Below, one piece after another: positions 20,183 through 31,510 of a stretch of 64,000 nt of DNA. Where the stretch lies: positions 58,436-122,435 of the forward strand of contig JBBHKE010001991.1 in the NCBI GenBank assembly GCA_037447655.1, in the 5' to 3' direction. The translations under genes were made by a program, and so were the position numbers. Under the pieces are notes generated by a model that worked only from the letters and a program-made list of their open reading frames with translations, was not told the origin of the DNA and ran no database searches. The stretch's first letter is position 1. Every line of letters starts with the position of its first letter. The DNA is from Zygnema cylindricum. Taxonomy: Eukaryota > Streptophyta > Zygnematophyceae > Zygnematales > Zygnemataceae.

Positions 20183-22320
20183 AGATAAAGGGATTGGGTC
20201 TATGATAACCAGCTTGTGAATTAAAAAAAATAAAAATGGCACACAAACACCCTTTGAGGAGTCTCACTGATGAGGTTTGAAAAATTTGGACAATGGTTTC
20301 GAGATGTTGGTGGGCTAAAAGGGGGGTGAAACCTGACTAAGAATAAATAGAAACATTAGTCTATAGGTTGAGAAGAAAAAAGCAAGAGTTGTTACCTTTG
20401 TTCGAACATAAGTGTTGTCGAGCTAACCAATTGACATTTGGTTGGGGCACTAAAGATCCAAAGATTCAAACATCAGGCGAGGATTGATTAGGAAACAAAT
20501 GGTGGATGCCAAAGTAGTGGGTTTGATGTAAGCGTAAACGACAAATCTTTAAATTTTTGCCTACGAGGAAAAAGACCATACTACGTACATGTTGAGGTAG
20601 GTGGTGATTTTTAAACTGAGTGTTATGATCATTGATGTTGTTGTGTGAGGTTTGGCTTTTCATTGTGGCTAGTTCAAAAAACGATTCGAGTTGATGGGAA
20701 ACATGATAAGATGTTACACAATGGCAAATGCACTGGAGAGGATGTGGAAGGGGATTGAATGCTCATTGTATTTGAGTGTTTACACAAAATTACATGGTAA
20801 GAAAAGTAAAAAGTAAACAATAATAACTCTTTAAGCTTAAAAAAAAAAACAACGCCACAACCCTTGATAAAGTTCGCGGAGACGGTTGTCTCGTGGTGGT
20901 TTTGTCTCACGTGGCAAATCGAAAAATTGATTACGTAATGAATCTTGGAAATCTCTAAACCTCTTGACCCCGTTTTTGTTTTTGTTTTTATAAATTAATG
21001 ATGAAGCCAATTGGACTTGCGGATCAGGTTAACGTGCCAAGTGCAAATGAAGGAGGATAAGTTCGAAAGAAGGTCTCTTACCAGATTGTTTTTTTTTTTA
21101 GTACCCGTGCGCGAAATTTAATGATGATTAAAGTAAGAAATGGTTGAAAAACGGAAATTCAAAATTCAACCGAATCTAATGGGACCGTTAGAACTCAAAG
21201 TGCAAACGAGCGATAGGCCGATTTGTATGGATTTTGCTTTTAATATCAGCACGCAAAATTTTGGTGATAAGTTGAAAGAGAAAATGCAAAAAAATGAAAT
21301 CAAGAAGCCATGGCTGAAGGTTAGAGAAGTTAAGAAGAAGTCTACACCAAAAGCAGAATGTTGAAACAAAGTAGTGGTTCACATCTTTGTGTAAATTTCG
21401 ATCTTAATAATCTCACAAACCCGAAAATTAGCTAATTTGACGCTCAATTTGCGCATTGACCACTATGCGTCCATGGGGTGACGGGTGTCGTCCTTCGGCC
21501 TTAGGGGATTTGCCACATTTGCATGTACTAACAAAAGGAAGAAAAAATAAAGGAGATCAAAAGTATTTTACAGGATTCTATTTTATATTTTAGGCGTCTC
21601 AAAACGTTTTTTGGGATCAACTCTCAAATTGGGCGAATCAAATCTTTTTTTACGGTTGACTTACTTTTTATTATTTTCACGGGCAGCTCTATTTTTCCCG
21701 GTTATATTTTTCCCATAGACGACACGCGTAAGTAAAAAACAAAACAACCTGATTTGTCGCGGCTACCTCAATCATTGAGCTTTCGAGGACAATTTTGCCA
21801 CGTCATCCCCTTTGCAAATCGAGCGCGAAATCACCACTTTTTGGTCCAATACTGTACGGGTAAGGTTCGTTAGTTGTCTCCCTCGTGGAGTGAAAGTTGT
21901 AAAACCCTCTTTCACACCGTGAAATGCCCCGTGCCTTTCACACTTCGCAAAATACCGCGCCGGTATCGTGTCAAGAACTCTCTTTTTTTCGGACTTTAAA
22001 TCTGACTGAGAGGTGTATACACTATACACCTCTTTTTTACCGTTAGTTGTTTGTACCTTAACCTAGACCAAGTTCCAAGATCAAGAAATCATTTTAGTCT
22101 TTGCACCGACTTGTGCGGGTATATGTAGCTTAAACGTCTCAGTTTTTCGTAAAGTCGTCAATAATAATGATTCGCACACGACTCTGTTGGCCCTAAATCA
22201 TACATATTCGATGTGAATCAAATTAAAGTTAGCTAACTGTATTTCAGATAGTAGATTGCAGTCTGCCACGTCTCCTTACAACTAAATATTAGTTTGCAGT
22301 CTGCCACATCTCCTTACACC
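20183..22320. other. No convincing gene; one weak 74-codon frame at 21140-21364
   Basis: The plus frame at 21140-21364 is lysine-rich (VEKRKFKIQPNLMGPLELKV) and has no recognisable domain. A frame this short is expected by chance here. At 22240-22310 AGTCTGCCAC(G/A)TCTCCTTAC occurs twice, about 45 bp apart. Otherwise nothing is seen. Confidence 0.35.
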
Positions 22321-22322
22321 AA

Positions 22323-22705
22323 ACTATGAATAGGGTTTGTAAATTATCGTTTACAATATTGTACCTTTGCGTTAATAACGAGGGTTCGACAAAAAACCCA
22401 TTTTGGTTACTTTTACAATATGGTTTGTAAACATTTCGTGGATATTTCTTTAGCAATAATTAAAATTGTGGATACCCATAAAACGTTTAGTTGGAGTGTA
22501 TTAGTTACGAGCGTTTTCTTTTTATCTTATCACGAAGTTATAAAATGTACTCAAAGCTTAATTGTTGGTGCGCTTTGAAGGGCCGATTGTGGCATAACAA
22601 ACCCATGTTTCATTGTTAATATTCTTTTATAGGTATGCTTTAAAACATTTGTGTATATAAGTCATGCAACTCTATGTCCCAATTGTAGAACTTATCGATG
22701 TTAAT
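22323..22705. repeat. Flank block of the tandem locus duplication, copy 1
   Basis: Matches 24253-24630 closely in the same orientation, starting ACTATGAATAGGGTTTGTA. It lies downstream (minus sense) of the duplicated protein locus. Confidence 0.8.
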
Positions 22706-22854
22706 AAACAGTGCGGGCAAAATCAATTGGATATCGGTAGATCGACCATTTACACGTGCATGTTAGGTGATGTAGGGATAGTAGGGTGACTTATAATTGC
22801 ACAGACTTTGAAAACGTACAACCCGTCGTTAGCCGGTGGTCACAACCGTTTTAC

Positions 22855-23975
22855 ACAATATTCGTACGCACAATTGCAACGAGTTAGTTTTCCGTCCGTA
22901 TGAAAACAAAGTATCAATATCTATATTTTATACAAAGTCATTACGATGCTTGCAAAAAGTAACAAGATTAACATGTTAAATTGAAAACATTAACAAAAAC
23001 CAAATCCAAGTACAAGACTAAAAAAAATATGCCATAATTTTTTGAACTCATCTTCACTTCTAAGTTATCCTATGATTGCACGTAACTCCTCTGATATCCT
23101 AAATCGTGACATGTTTCGCTTGAATTGTTTATCATTGACTCTGTTATTACGAACCAGTTCAATATAAATAGCTAAAGACTCTTTCAGTTTCGCTGTGCTC
23201 CCATTAAACTCGTATATTCTTCGTCTTTATAAAAATTGTATGGCTTTTGTTAAGTCACATTGTGGAATAGTCATTAGTTTTTCAATAGAATTCACAATTC
23301 TAGCACATCTACTCCATCTAATACATTCGGTGTCCGCCCATACCGGAAATGGAGATCCTCCTGTTTTATATTTCAACATTTTGTCCTTAGTCAATAACAA
23401 CTTTACTGGAGGATAGCCATTCAATCCATAATGGTACTCCTTAAATATCTATTCCACGTTCACATTACTCCCGCTGCTTTGTACGATCTATCCCTCCCAA
23501 TTGGCCCAATCTATATGATATGCACCAAGACTGACATAAAGTTCTAGAAGAATTGGTATGGATTGATGATGTGAATAAGCAACATTGGAAAAAGTGGAGG
23601 TTTTGGAAAGAGAAGGTGTGAACTGAAAAGAAAGGTGGGGGGACATGTGTTGAGGTAGTGGGTTGGGTAGGAGATGGGGTGGATAGAAGAGAGGAAGGAG
23701 CGGCGTTGGAAGAAGTGGAGGGTTGCGAAAGAGAAGGTTGGACTTTAAAGGGGGGGAGGGGACATGAGAGGGTTGGGAAGGAGATGGTGTGGATAGAATA
23801 GGGGAAAGAGCGACGTTGAAAGAAGTGGAGGGTTGCGAAAGAGAAGGTGTGGATTGAAAAGGGGGGTAAGGGACATGAGAGGGTTGGGAAAGAGATGGTG
23901 TGGATAGAATAGGAGAAGTAGCGGTGTTGGAAAAAGTGGTGGGTTGCGAAAGAGAAGGTGTGGACTGAAAAGGGG
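22855..23975 (-). pseudogene. Coiled-coil/proline-rich protein with possible GCR1_C domain, copy 1 (cut by gap)
   Basis: On the minus strand from the gap downward: three or so 37-residue repeats (111 bp, units such as PSLSQPSTSSN, APSPIPSTPSPSQPS), then a C-terminal region WANWEGY..EYHYGLNGYPPVKLLL and WADTECIRWSRCARIVNSIE. The pattern (W-x-E-Y/W-x2-G-L-x-G-x-P-x3-L, then an R-rich helix) resembles the GCR1_C domain of fungal and Crypton-associated proteins. The longest intact frame is 23424-23227. It ends at a stop after KAIQFL, while further conserved sequence (KLKESLAIYIELV) continues in the same frame. Small indels shift frame in the repeat region. The N-terminal half is lost in the gap. 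Confidence 0.4.
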
Positions 23976-23985
23976 NNNNNNNNNN
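23976..23985. other. Assembly gap (10 N) inside a repeat-coding region
   Basis: Ten N bases interrupt the 111-bp repeats of the duplicated gene. Assemblers often break in such repeats, so the true distance and the missing 5' half of copy 1 are unknown. Confidence 0.95.
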
Positions 23986-24252
23986 TATATGTGTTTATAA
24001 AATTTCGCATGGATATCTTCTTGTTATTTTGTACCCAAACATTACGGTGTTGGCCGGGAAGTTTCGCGTGACTGTTAATTCGAAACACATGTAAAATATT
24101 GAAGCACTATTCTATTTTTCTTTTACGAGTATTGATTATATGAGGTTGATTTGCAAAATACCTATAGGTGTGAAAATTAATAACAATTACTTTTATAGGT
24201 ACTTTACAAATGTTTGGTACAACAATTTCAGTATTTTTACCCAAAAAATAGC

Positions 24253-24630
24253 TAAACTATGAATAGGGTTTGTAGTTTATCGTTTATAATATTGTACCCT
24301 TGCCTTAATAACGAGTGTTCGATAAAAAACCCATTTTTATGACTTTAACAACATGGTTTGTAAACATTTCATGGATATTTTCATTAACAATAATTAAAAG
24401 TGTGGATATCCATAAAACGTTTAGTTGGAGTATATTAGTTATGAGCATTTTCTTTTTATCTTATCACGAAGTTATAAAATGTACACAAAGCTTAATTGTC
24501 AGTGCGCTTTGAAGGGCCGGTTGTGGCATTACAAACCCATGTTTTATTGTTCTTCTATAGGTACGCTTTAAAATATTTGTGTATATAAGTCATGCAACTC
24601 TATGTCCCAATTGTAGAACTTATTGATGTT
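24253..24630. repeat. Flank block of the tandem locus duplication, copy 2
   Basis: Same order and orientation as 22323-22705. Further down, the block containing GGATATCGGT(A/T)GATCGACC at 22730-22860 has two counterparts in this copy, at 25090-25230 and 25430-25580, so part of the flank was duplicated again. Confidence 0.8.
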
Positions 24631-25754
24631 ATAAAAACATTTTTTTTTAACGTTTGTTCCATAGGAGATATGTTGCTACAATATCATTGTTTATTCATTA
24701 TACTGATGGATGTTATGTTTATTGTTTGCGCGCTATAATAAATAGCCTTTCATCAGAGAAAACCATGTACTTACGCTTTATGTTTACAGTTTTATTGTAG
24801 CGTATGATTAGGGTTTTAATAATTCCCAACAGTGTCTAATTATACTCGTTTGAGTTTCTATATCGTCCGCTTTCAAAAGTTTGAATAGTTACCCATGAAG
24901 TTATTACTTGCATATTATATGTTGTGTGTTGTTTGTTATAATATTCTTTATATTGTTTTTCCTCGAATTATTGAAAAAATGTTATAAGGTTTCGACTAAA
25001 AATGGGTGTTTCGACCACGTTTTTAAATAACCCACCTACTCATCCGTTGAACATACGACGAATGAACTACGAAGCACCAAAATAACCCGTTTGTGGGCAA
25101 ATGATTTGGATATCGGTTGATCGACCATTTACACATGCGTCGGAGGTGAGGTTGGGATTGTAGGGTGACTTATAATTGCACAAACTTTGAAAACGTATAA
25201 CCCTTACATATATCGGTGGTCACAACACTATAAACTTCAATACAGGACTACAAAAGGTTGAAAAAAAAGTTAAATATTCTTTACATTGTTTTTCGTCGAC
25301 ATATTGAAAACATGTTATAAGGTTTCGACTAAAAATGCGTATTTCAGCCACATTTTTTAATAACACACCTATTCATCCGTTGAACATACAACGAATGAAC
25401 TAAGAAGCACCACAATAACCCGTTTGCGGGCCAAAAAAATTCGATATCGGTCAATCGACCGTTAACACATGCGTCGGAGGTGAGGTTGGGATTGTAGGGT
25501 GACTTATAATTGCGCAAACTTTGAAAACGCATAACCCTTACATATATCGGTGTTCAAAACACTATAAACTTCTATAAAGGACTAAAAAAGGGTGAAAACC
25601 AAAATTTTCGTCGACATATTGAAAACATGCAACGTGGTTTCGACTAAAAATGCGTGTTTCAACCACATTTTTTAATATTCTATTAATTTTTTGCATCAAT
25701 GTGCAATATGTGCATTTGTTTCAATGTTACTTTTCGTTAGCATTGATACACACC

Positions 25755-27224
25755 TTTAACACAATACTCGTATGTAGAATTGCAATGATTTGGTTGTTTC
25801 CGTCTGTATGAAACAAAGTATCAATGTGTATATTTCATACAAAGTCATTACGATGCTCACCAAAAGTAACAAGATTAACATGTTAAAGTGAAAACATTAA
25901 CAAAGACCAAATCAAAGTACAAGACTAAATAAAGTATGCAATAATCTTTTGAACTCATCGTCACTTCTAAGTTATCCTATGATTGCACGTAACTCCTATA
26001 ATTTCCTAAACCGTGACAAGTTTCGCTTAAATTGTTTATTATTGACTCTCTTATTACAAACCGGTTCAGTACAAATAGCTAAAAACTCTTTCAGTTCCGC
26101 TTTGCTCCCATTAAACTGGTTTATTCTAAGTCATTCTAAAAATTGTATAGCTTTTATTAAGTCACATTGTGGAATAGTCATTAGTTTTTCAATAGAATTC
26201 AAAATCGTAGCACATCTTAACACATTCATTGTCTCCCCATACCGAAAATGGCGATCCATATGTTTTACATTTCAACATTTCGTCCTTATTCAATAACAAC
26301 TTTACTGGAGGATGCCCATTCAATCCATAGTGGTACTCCTTAAATATCTCTTCCACGTTCACATCACTCTCGCTGCTTTGTACGGTGTATCCCCTCCAAT
26401 TGGCCCAATCTATATGATATGCACCAAGGGCGACATAAAGTTATGGAAGAAATGGTAAGGATTGATGATGTGAAGGAGCGGTGTTGGAATAAGTGGAGGG
26501 TTGGGAAAAAATAGGTGTGGACTGAAAAAGAGGTTAGGGGACATGGGTTGAGGTAGAGGGTTGGAAGGAGATGGGGTGGATAGAAGAGGGGAAGGAGCGA
26601 CGTTGGAAGAAGTGGAGGGTTGCGAAAGAGAAGGTGTGTACTGAAAAGGGGGGGAGGGGACATGAGAGGGTTGGGAAGGATATGGTGTGGATAGAATAGG
26701 GGAAGGAGCGGCGATGGAAGAATTCGAGGGTTGCGAGAAAAGGAAGGTGTTGGTTGGGTAGAAGACATGGCTGCAAAAGGGGGAAATGAAAAAGGGGGTG
26801 AATTTGTAGCCGAAGACGGAGGAGCAGGAGTAGGAGTAGAAGAAGGGGGAGGGGAAAAGGATGGTTGTGAAGAAAAAGAAAAGGGTTGCATATAAGGTTG
26901 TGTGGAGACCAGGAGTATGGACTCCATTCTCGAAAATCCTCCGTGAAGTTGATTTTGTGTTGTCGTGAGCCTTGTGTCAATCATCCCCATATATGTTTGT
27001 AACTGTTTGCCCAAATTCTCCACGATATTCTCGAGTTGTTGTATTCTTCCTATGAGGGGTGGGATAACGTCATTTCCGACTCTTAGCGTGTGGAGCTCAA
27101 CATTAACGTCCGAGGGAATCGGAATTTCGGCAATAGGGGATCTTTCATTCTTCTTCTCGTCCAATCGCTGCAGTGCTTCCGCGAAAGTTCGCCACTCCGG
27201 ACCGCATTCCCCTAAAATTGTCAT
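25755..27224 (-). CDS. Coiled-coil/proline-rich protein with possible GCR1_C domain, copy 2 (frameshifted)
   Basis: The main frame runs 27224-26364 (286 codons). Residues 1-105 are charged and helical (WRTFAEALQRLDEKKNE, then LIGRIQQLENIVENLGKQLQ, MIDTRLTTTQNQLHGGFSRM), fitting a coiled coil. A Ser/Pro/Thr-rich region with degenerate 37-residue repeats follows. Near 26735 an extra base shifts the frame; the alternative frame carries the proper repeats and leads into the conserved C-terminal domain (IDWANWRGYTVQ, NVEEIFKEYHYGLNGHPPVK). An 8-bp deletion near 26215 relative to copy 1 breaks the last part. CAATTTTAG just upstream of GGGGAATGCGG could be a splice acceptor, so the true start may be in an upstream exon. 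The GCR1_C assignment is pattern-based. If right, the protein would bind DNA; it could be a Crypton remnant or a host gene. Confidence 0.4.
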
Positions 27225-27690
27225 AAATAAAGGAGAAGTGAAATAGGCGTGTTGCGGGAAATCCCTCTACAAAAGTGCAAGGTCTTGCCATAAGGATATC
27301 CTAACGGTGCGCGTTAGTAACTCGAGAAATTTATGGGCCGAAATATCTCGAGTCTCATCACTTCCACGTAAATTCCTCTGCGTTTTAAAACATTAAAAGT
27401 TGTGAACATACATTTGTCAAAATTTGAAATAAACATTATTTGCAAGTGGAGAGGAAAAAAAAAATCATTGAAAATAGGGAGTGATTCCATGTCCAAAAAG
27501 CTTTCATTCTCTCCATTTCGAAGGTCATTCACACAGCTCAAGCAAGTCAATTTCCAAGGCACAGAGCAATATGCATCAAATTTTTTTTTTATTATATCTC
27601 AATTACAAATGTGGTACACAGGTGGTAGTCACACTAAAGTTCGTGGACATAGTGCAGCATATCTATAATTCTCTAACCTCTACAATCTCC
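27225..27690. other. No gene recognised
   Basis: Lies upstream of the duplicated gene on the minus strand, so promoter or first exon could be here, but neither a TATA box nor a matching exon is evident. An A-run and a T-run flank 27460-27590. Confidence 0.4.
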
Positions 27691-29302
27691 CCTCTAACTA
27701 TGGAACCCCTTTATCTCCATCTCTCCCTCTCATTTTTCCCCCCTCCCTCCCGTTTTCCCCTCTCCCTCCCCCTCCGTCACACTTTTCCTTCCCCTCTCAT
27801 CTGCCTCTCTATCTCTATCTCTCCCAATTTTTTTATATTTTTCTTCCTTCCATCCCTCATTTCCCACCACTCAGCCCCTCTCTCCCGCCCTTCTTTCCCC
27901 TCTCATCTGCCCCTCTATCTCCCACTTTCCCTTTTTTAACCTACCTCCATCCCTCATTTCCCACCTCCCTGTCGCGATGACGTCGGCCCGACGCCATCGC
28001 CGAGCCGTTGCCATCCTGCCCACACCTCCATTTCCCCCCCTCCCTCCCTCTCATTTTTTCCCCCTCATTCCCGTTTTCCCCTCTCCTTTCCCCTCCGTCA
28101 CACTCTTCCTTCCCCTCTCATCTGCCCCTCTATCTTTATCTCTCCCAATTTTTTTTTTCTTCCTTCCATCCCTCATTTCCCACAACTCAGCCCCCCTCTC
28201 CCATCCTTCTTTCCCCTCTCATCTGCCCCTCTACCTCCCTCTTTCCCTCTATTTTTTTTTCCTATTTTTTTTCCCTCGCTCCATTCCTCATTTCCCACCT
28301 CCTTGTGGCGATGGCATCGGCCCGACGCCATCGCTGAGCTGTCGCCGATCTGGCGACAACTCTATTTCCCCCCTTCCCTCCCTCTCATTTTTTCCCCCTC
28401 CTACCCGTTTTTCCCTCTCCTTTTCCCGCCGTCACAATCGTCCTTCCCCTCTCATCTGCCCCTTATCTCCATCTCTCCCTCTACTTTTTTTTTCTTCTTC
28501 CCTCCATCCCTCATTTTCCACCACTCAGCCCCCCTCTCCCACCCTTCTTTCCCCTCTCATCTGCCCCTCTACCTCCCTCTTTCCCTCTATTGGTTTTCCC
28601 TATTTTCTTTCCCTCCCTCCATTCCTCATTTTTCACCTCCCTGGCCCGACGCCATCACTGAGCTGTCGCCGATCTGGCGACAACTTTATTTCCCCCCTTC
28701 CCTCCCTCTCATTTTACCCCCTCCTTCCAATCCTCTTTCCTCCCTCCCTGCCCATCTGTCCCCCCAATCCTTCCCCCCCCCCCCCCTCTATCCTCTATCT
28801 CCCTTCCTTCCACAATTTCATTCGCCCTCCCTCCTTCCCCCATTTCCCACTTCTATCTCCCACTCGCTAACTCTTTTATTTTTTCCCCTCCCCCTCTTCC
28901 CTCCTCTTCCCCTTCCACCCGTTTCCCTTCCGCCAACCCTCTCTCTCTCATACCCTCTTTCTCTCTCCTTCCCTCTATCTTTCCCTCTCTCTCTCTCATT
29001 CTCTCCTTCCCTCTCCCCATCTCCCCCCTTCTCTATCTCTTTCTCTTCCCCTTTCCCCCTTTCAACCTCTTCCCCCCTCTCGACTCCCTTCTCCCCTTCG
29101 GCCCCTCTCTCCATCCCCTTCCCCCTCTTCCCCTTTCCCCATTTCCCCCTCTTATACTCTCTATCTCTCTCTCCCCCATTTCCTCCATCTCCCTCTCTAT
29201 TTCTCTTCATCTCATCCCCCCCCCCCTCGCGGCTGTGCTATCATCCTATCTCCCCCCTCTCCTCCCTCCCTCCCTTCTTTTTCCTCCCTCTCTCCCTCCT
29301 TC
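27691..29302. repeat. Polypyrimidine satellite, about 335-bp units
   Basis: Nearly pure C/T on the plus strand. A short GC-rich block interrupts it at about 27970, 28305 and 28645 (ATGGCATCGGCCCGACGCCA and variants, then CTGTCGCCGATCTGGCGACA), setting a period near 335 bp. Within units, blocks such as CTTTCCCCTCTCATCTGCCC recur. After 28740 the periodicity fades into simple CT sequence. Long open frames here (up to 336 codons) are a product of composition. Confidence 0.8.
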
Positions 29303-29307
29303 TTTTC

Positions 29308-31010
29308 TGTTAGATTCATTGTTGAATCGCGCCAAGTGACGCTTCAGTGAATCGCAATGTATATCGCGTTAGCGCACGAAGCGCTCAACTTCAATTCGCG
29401 AGTACACACTTTGTGTACATTTGGATTTTTGGTGTCCTTTTGGAGTATCGAGGTTTGGCGGCGAAACGTACGACCTCGTTTCGCGCCTACATGTACTTTT
29501 GGAGTTTGGTACCTTTGGAGTAAATGTTGTTTGGCGCCAAAACGTACGACTTCGTTTCGCGTTAATATTTGATGAGTCAGCGAACGAAATGTACGATTTC
29601 GTTTTGCGTCACTTTATGTTTTTCGTGCGCAGGTGTTACATTTTGCGTGTAGGTGTTTTCGCGTGACGACACGTGTTTAAGTCAATGTTTGGAGTTAGTC
29701 GCTTCGAAGGAAGAAAGCGCGTGCGCCTTCCTTCGTGGAACTGTCATTGCAGTGTGCGACAGTTAGCTAGGGACAGACTTCGTCGCTACGCTAAGTCTTG
29801 CTTGTCTTACCTTGTTGTCTCTTAGTGTAGAGTTGCAAGTATATAGGCAGCAGAGTTCAATTGCAAAGCTATCGTTGTATTAGCTTTGGATCAACTGAAG
29901 AGAAAAAATGTAGATCCTTTGTGATCAATTAAGAGAGAGAGGGGAAGATCCTTTGTGATCGATTAAGAGAGAGAGAGAAAGACCCTTTGTGGTCAATTAA
30001 GAGAGAGCAGGTTATGCTTCAGTTGAGAGATGTGTAAGCAATGAGAACGAAGAGTGAATTTAGTTTCGAAGGTTTGCAATTCGGATGTTCGGGAAAATTT
30101 GCAATTCGGATGTTCGGCTACGAAATTCCGTGGGTGAATTGATGAAAGTTATGAGAAAGAAGAAGAATATAGATACACCTTCTTCTATGCCTACTTGTGA
30201 GAGAGAGTTCATTTTTTTTTCGGTGCTCAATTTGAGGAGAATCGGAACATGGAGGAGAAATTTGAAAAAATGATATTTTGATGCGTTATGTAGTTTCTCA
30301 ACTTCCAAGTGATAGAAGGGAAGAGAATCATTTTCAGTTGTCGATTCGTTCAGTGGAGGAGCGGATGAGTTAGAGAAAAGAGGAGGATGATTGAATTGAC
30401 GAAGACGAAGAAGGAGAAAAAGAGGAGAAATCGGATTCTTGTTCCGGTTTGAAAAAAAGAAAAGAGTTGAGTTGAGATGGAGGTAGAGAGTGTTTATTCT
30501 CTCGGAAGGAAGAAGAGTACTCCTTCCCTCTTGGTCGCTTCGACGTTCGTTCGGAGAAAACATTCAGTTTTTATTTGAGTTTTATTTGATGAAGAATCTC
30601 GGATGTATGAAGACCCGTGTAATTTGGAAGATCAATTTCCAAAATTGTTCGACAAATTGATGTGGTATATTGATGCGTGATTGCAATCTGAATCAAGAGG
30701 AGAGGAGGGGAAGAGCAGAGGGGAAGAGCAGATCCTTTGTGGTCAATTAAGAGTTGTTGAGGATCCTTAGTGATCCGTTTGGAGAAAAGAGGTTGTGATC
30801 ATTATTGAGTGATCTTTTAAGAGTGAAGAGTTTATCTTTGAAGAGAGAAGAAGAGGAGAGAAGAGTTGATGTAAAGAGGCTTCGGCCAGAAACACTTAAA
30901 TATCTTTTTGGCCGATTATCCTCTTGTTGTTTATGAGCTTCCGCTGTGTAATGTTTTATGGTTTTTTTTGAGCATTTATTTTGAGTGGGAATTTTATTTA
31001 AGATCCAACA
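29308..31010 (+). mobile_element. 1,703-bp solo LTR with 5-bp target duplication
   Basis: The ends are TGTTAGAT...ATCCAACA, an imperfect 8-bp inverted pair with TG/CA termini. TTTTC lies immediately on both sides (29303-29307 and 31011-31015), the classic LTR-element target duplication. Both flanks are the same polypyrimidine array, so the insertion split it. Strand is inferred from AGTATATAGG near 29846 as TATA box. No internal element sequence is present, so the element was probably lost by LTR-LTR recombination. Parts (29570-29770) recur at 50560-50660 and 51366-51475. Confidence 0.8.
29886..30012. repeat. Short tandem repeats inside the solo LTR
   Basis: Three or four copies of GATCCTTTGTGATCAATTAA followed by GAGAGAGA, spaced about 36-40 bp. 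A further copy of GATCCTTTGTGGTCAATTAA lies at 30733. Confidence 0.75.
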
Positions 31011-31510
31011 TTTTCATCTCTCTCATCCCCTCCTAACATTTTTTTTCCCTCCCTCTCTCTCTCTTTCCCTCCTCTCTCCTTCCCTCCCTCCCCTTTTTTT
31101 TCTGCTCCACTATCACCCTTCCTCTTCCCCTTTGTCCCTCTTTCTTCATCCTCTCCCCCTCTTTCTCCCTCCATATCTCCCTCCCTCTCTTCATCTCCCT
31201 CATCCCCTCCTAATATTTATTTTCCCTCCCTCTCTCCCTTTTTCCCTCCTCTCTCCTTCCCTCCCTCCCCTTTTTTTTCTCCTCAACTATTACCCTCCCT
31301 CCTCCCCTTTGTCCCTCTTTCATCTTCCTCTCCCCCTCTTTCTCCCTCCATATCTTCCTCCCTCTCTTCATCTCTCTCATCCCCTACTTCACCCCTTTCT
31401 TTTCCATCCCTCGGTCCCTTTTTCCCTCCTTCCTCTTCCACCTCGTTTCCCTCATTCTCCCCCCTTTTCTCTCCATCACCCTCAGCCCTTCTCTCCATCA
31501 AAATCTCCCC
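31011..31510. repeat. Polypyrimidine array, right part, about 177-bp units
   Basis: CT-rich like 27.7-29.3 kb. CTTCATCTCCCTCATCCCCT-type boundaries near 31010, 31190 and 31368 define two full repeats and a partial one. It continues the array interrupted by the solo LTR. Confidence 0.75.

Noticed and set aside
23465-24088. 207-codon minus frame
   Set aside because: It runs through the N gap and is mostly the wrong frame of the 111-bp repeats; the 37-residue repeats are in another frame.
27977-29313. Open frames of 297 and 336 codons on the plus strand
   Set aside because: Pure low-complexity P/S/L/F sequence produced by CT-rich satellite DNA, overlapping in several frames; no domain and no start context.
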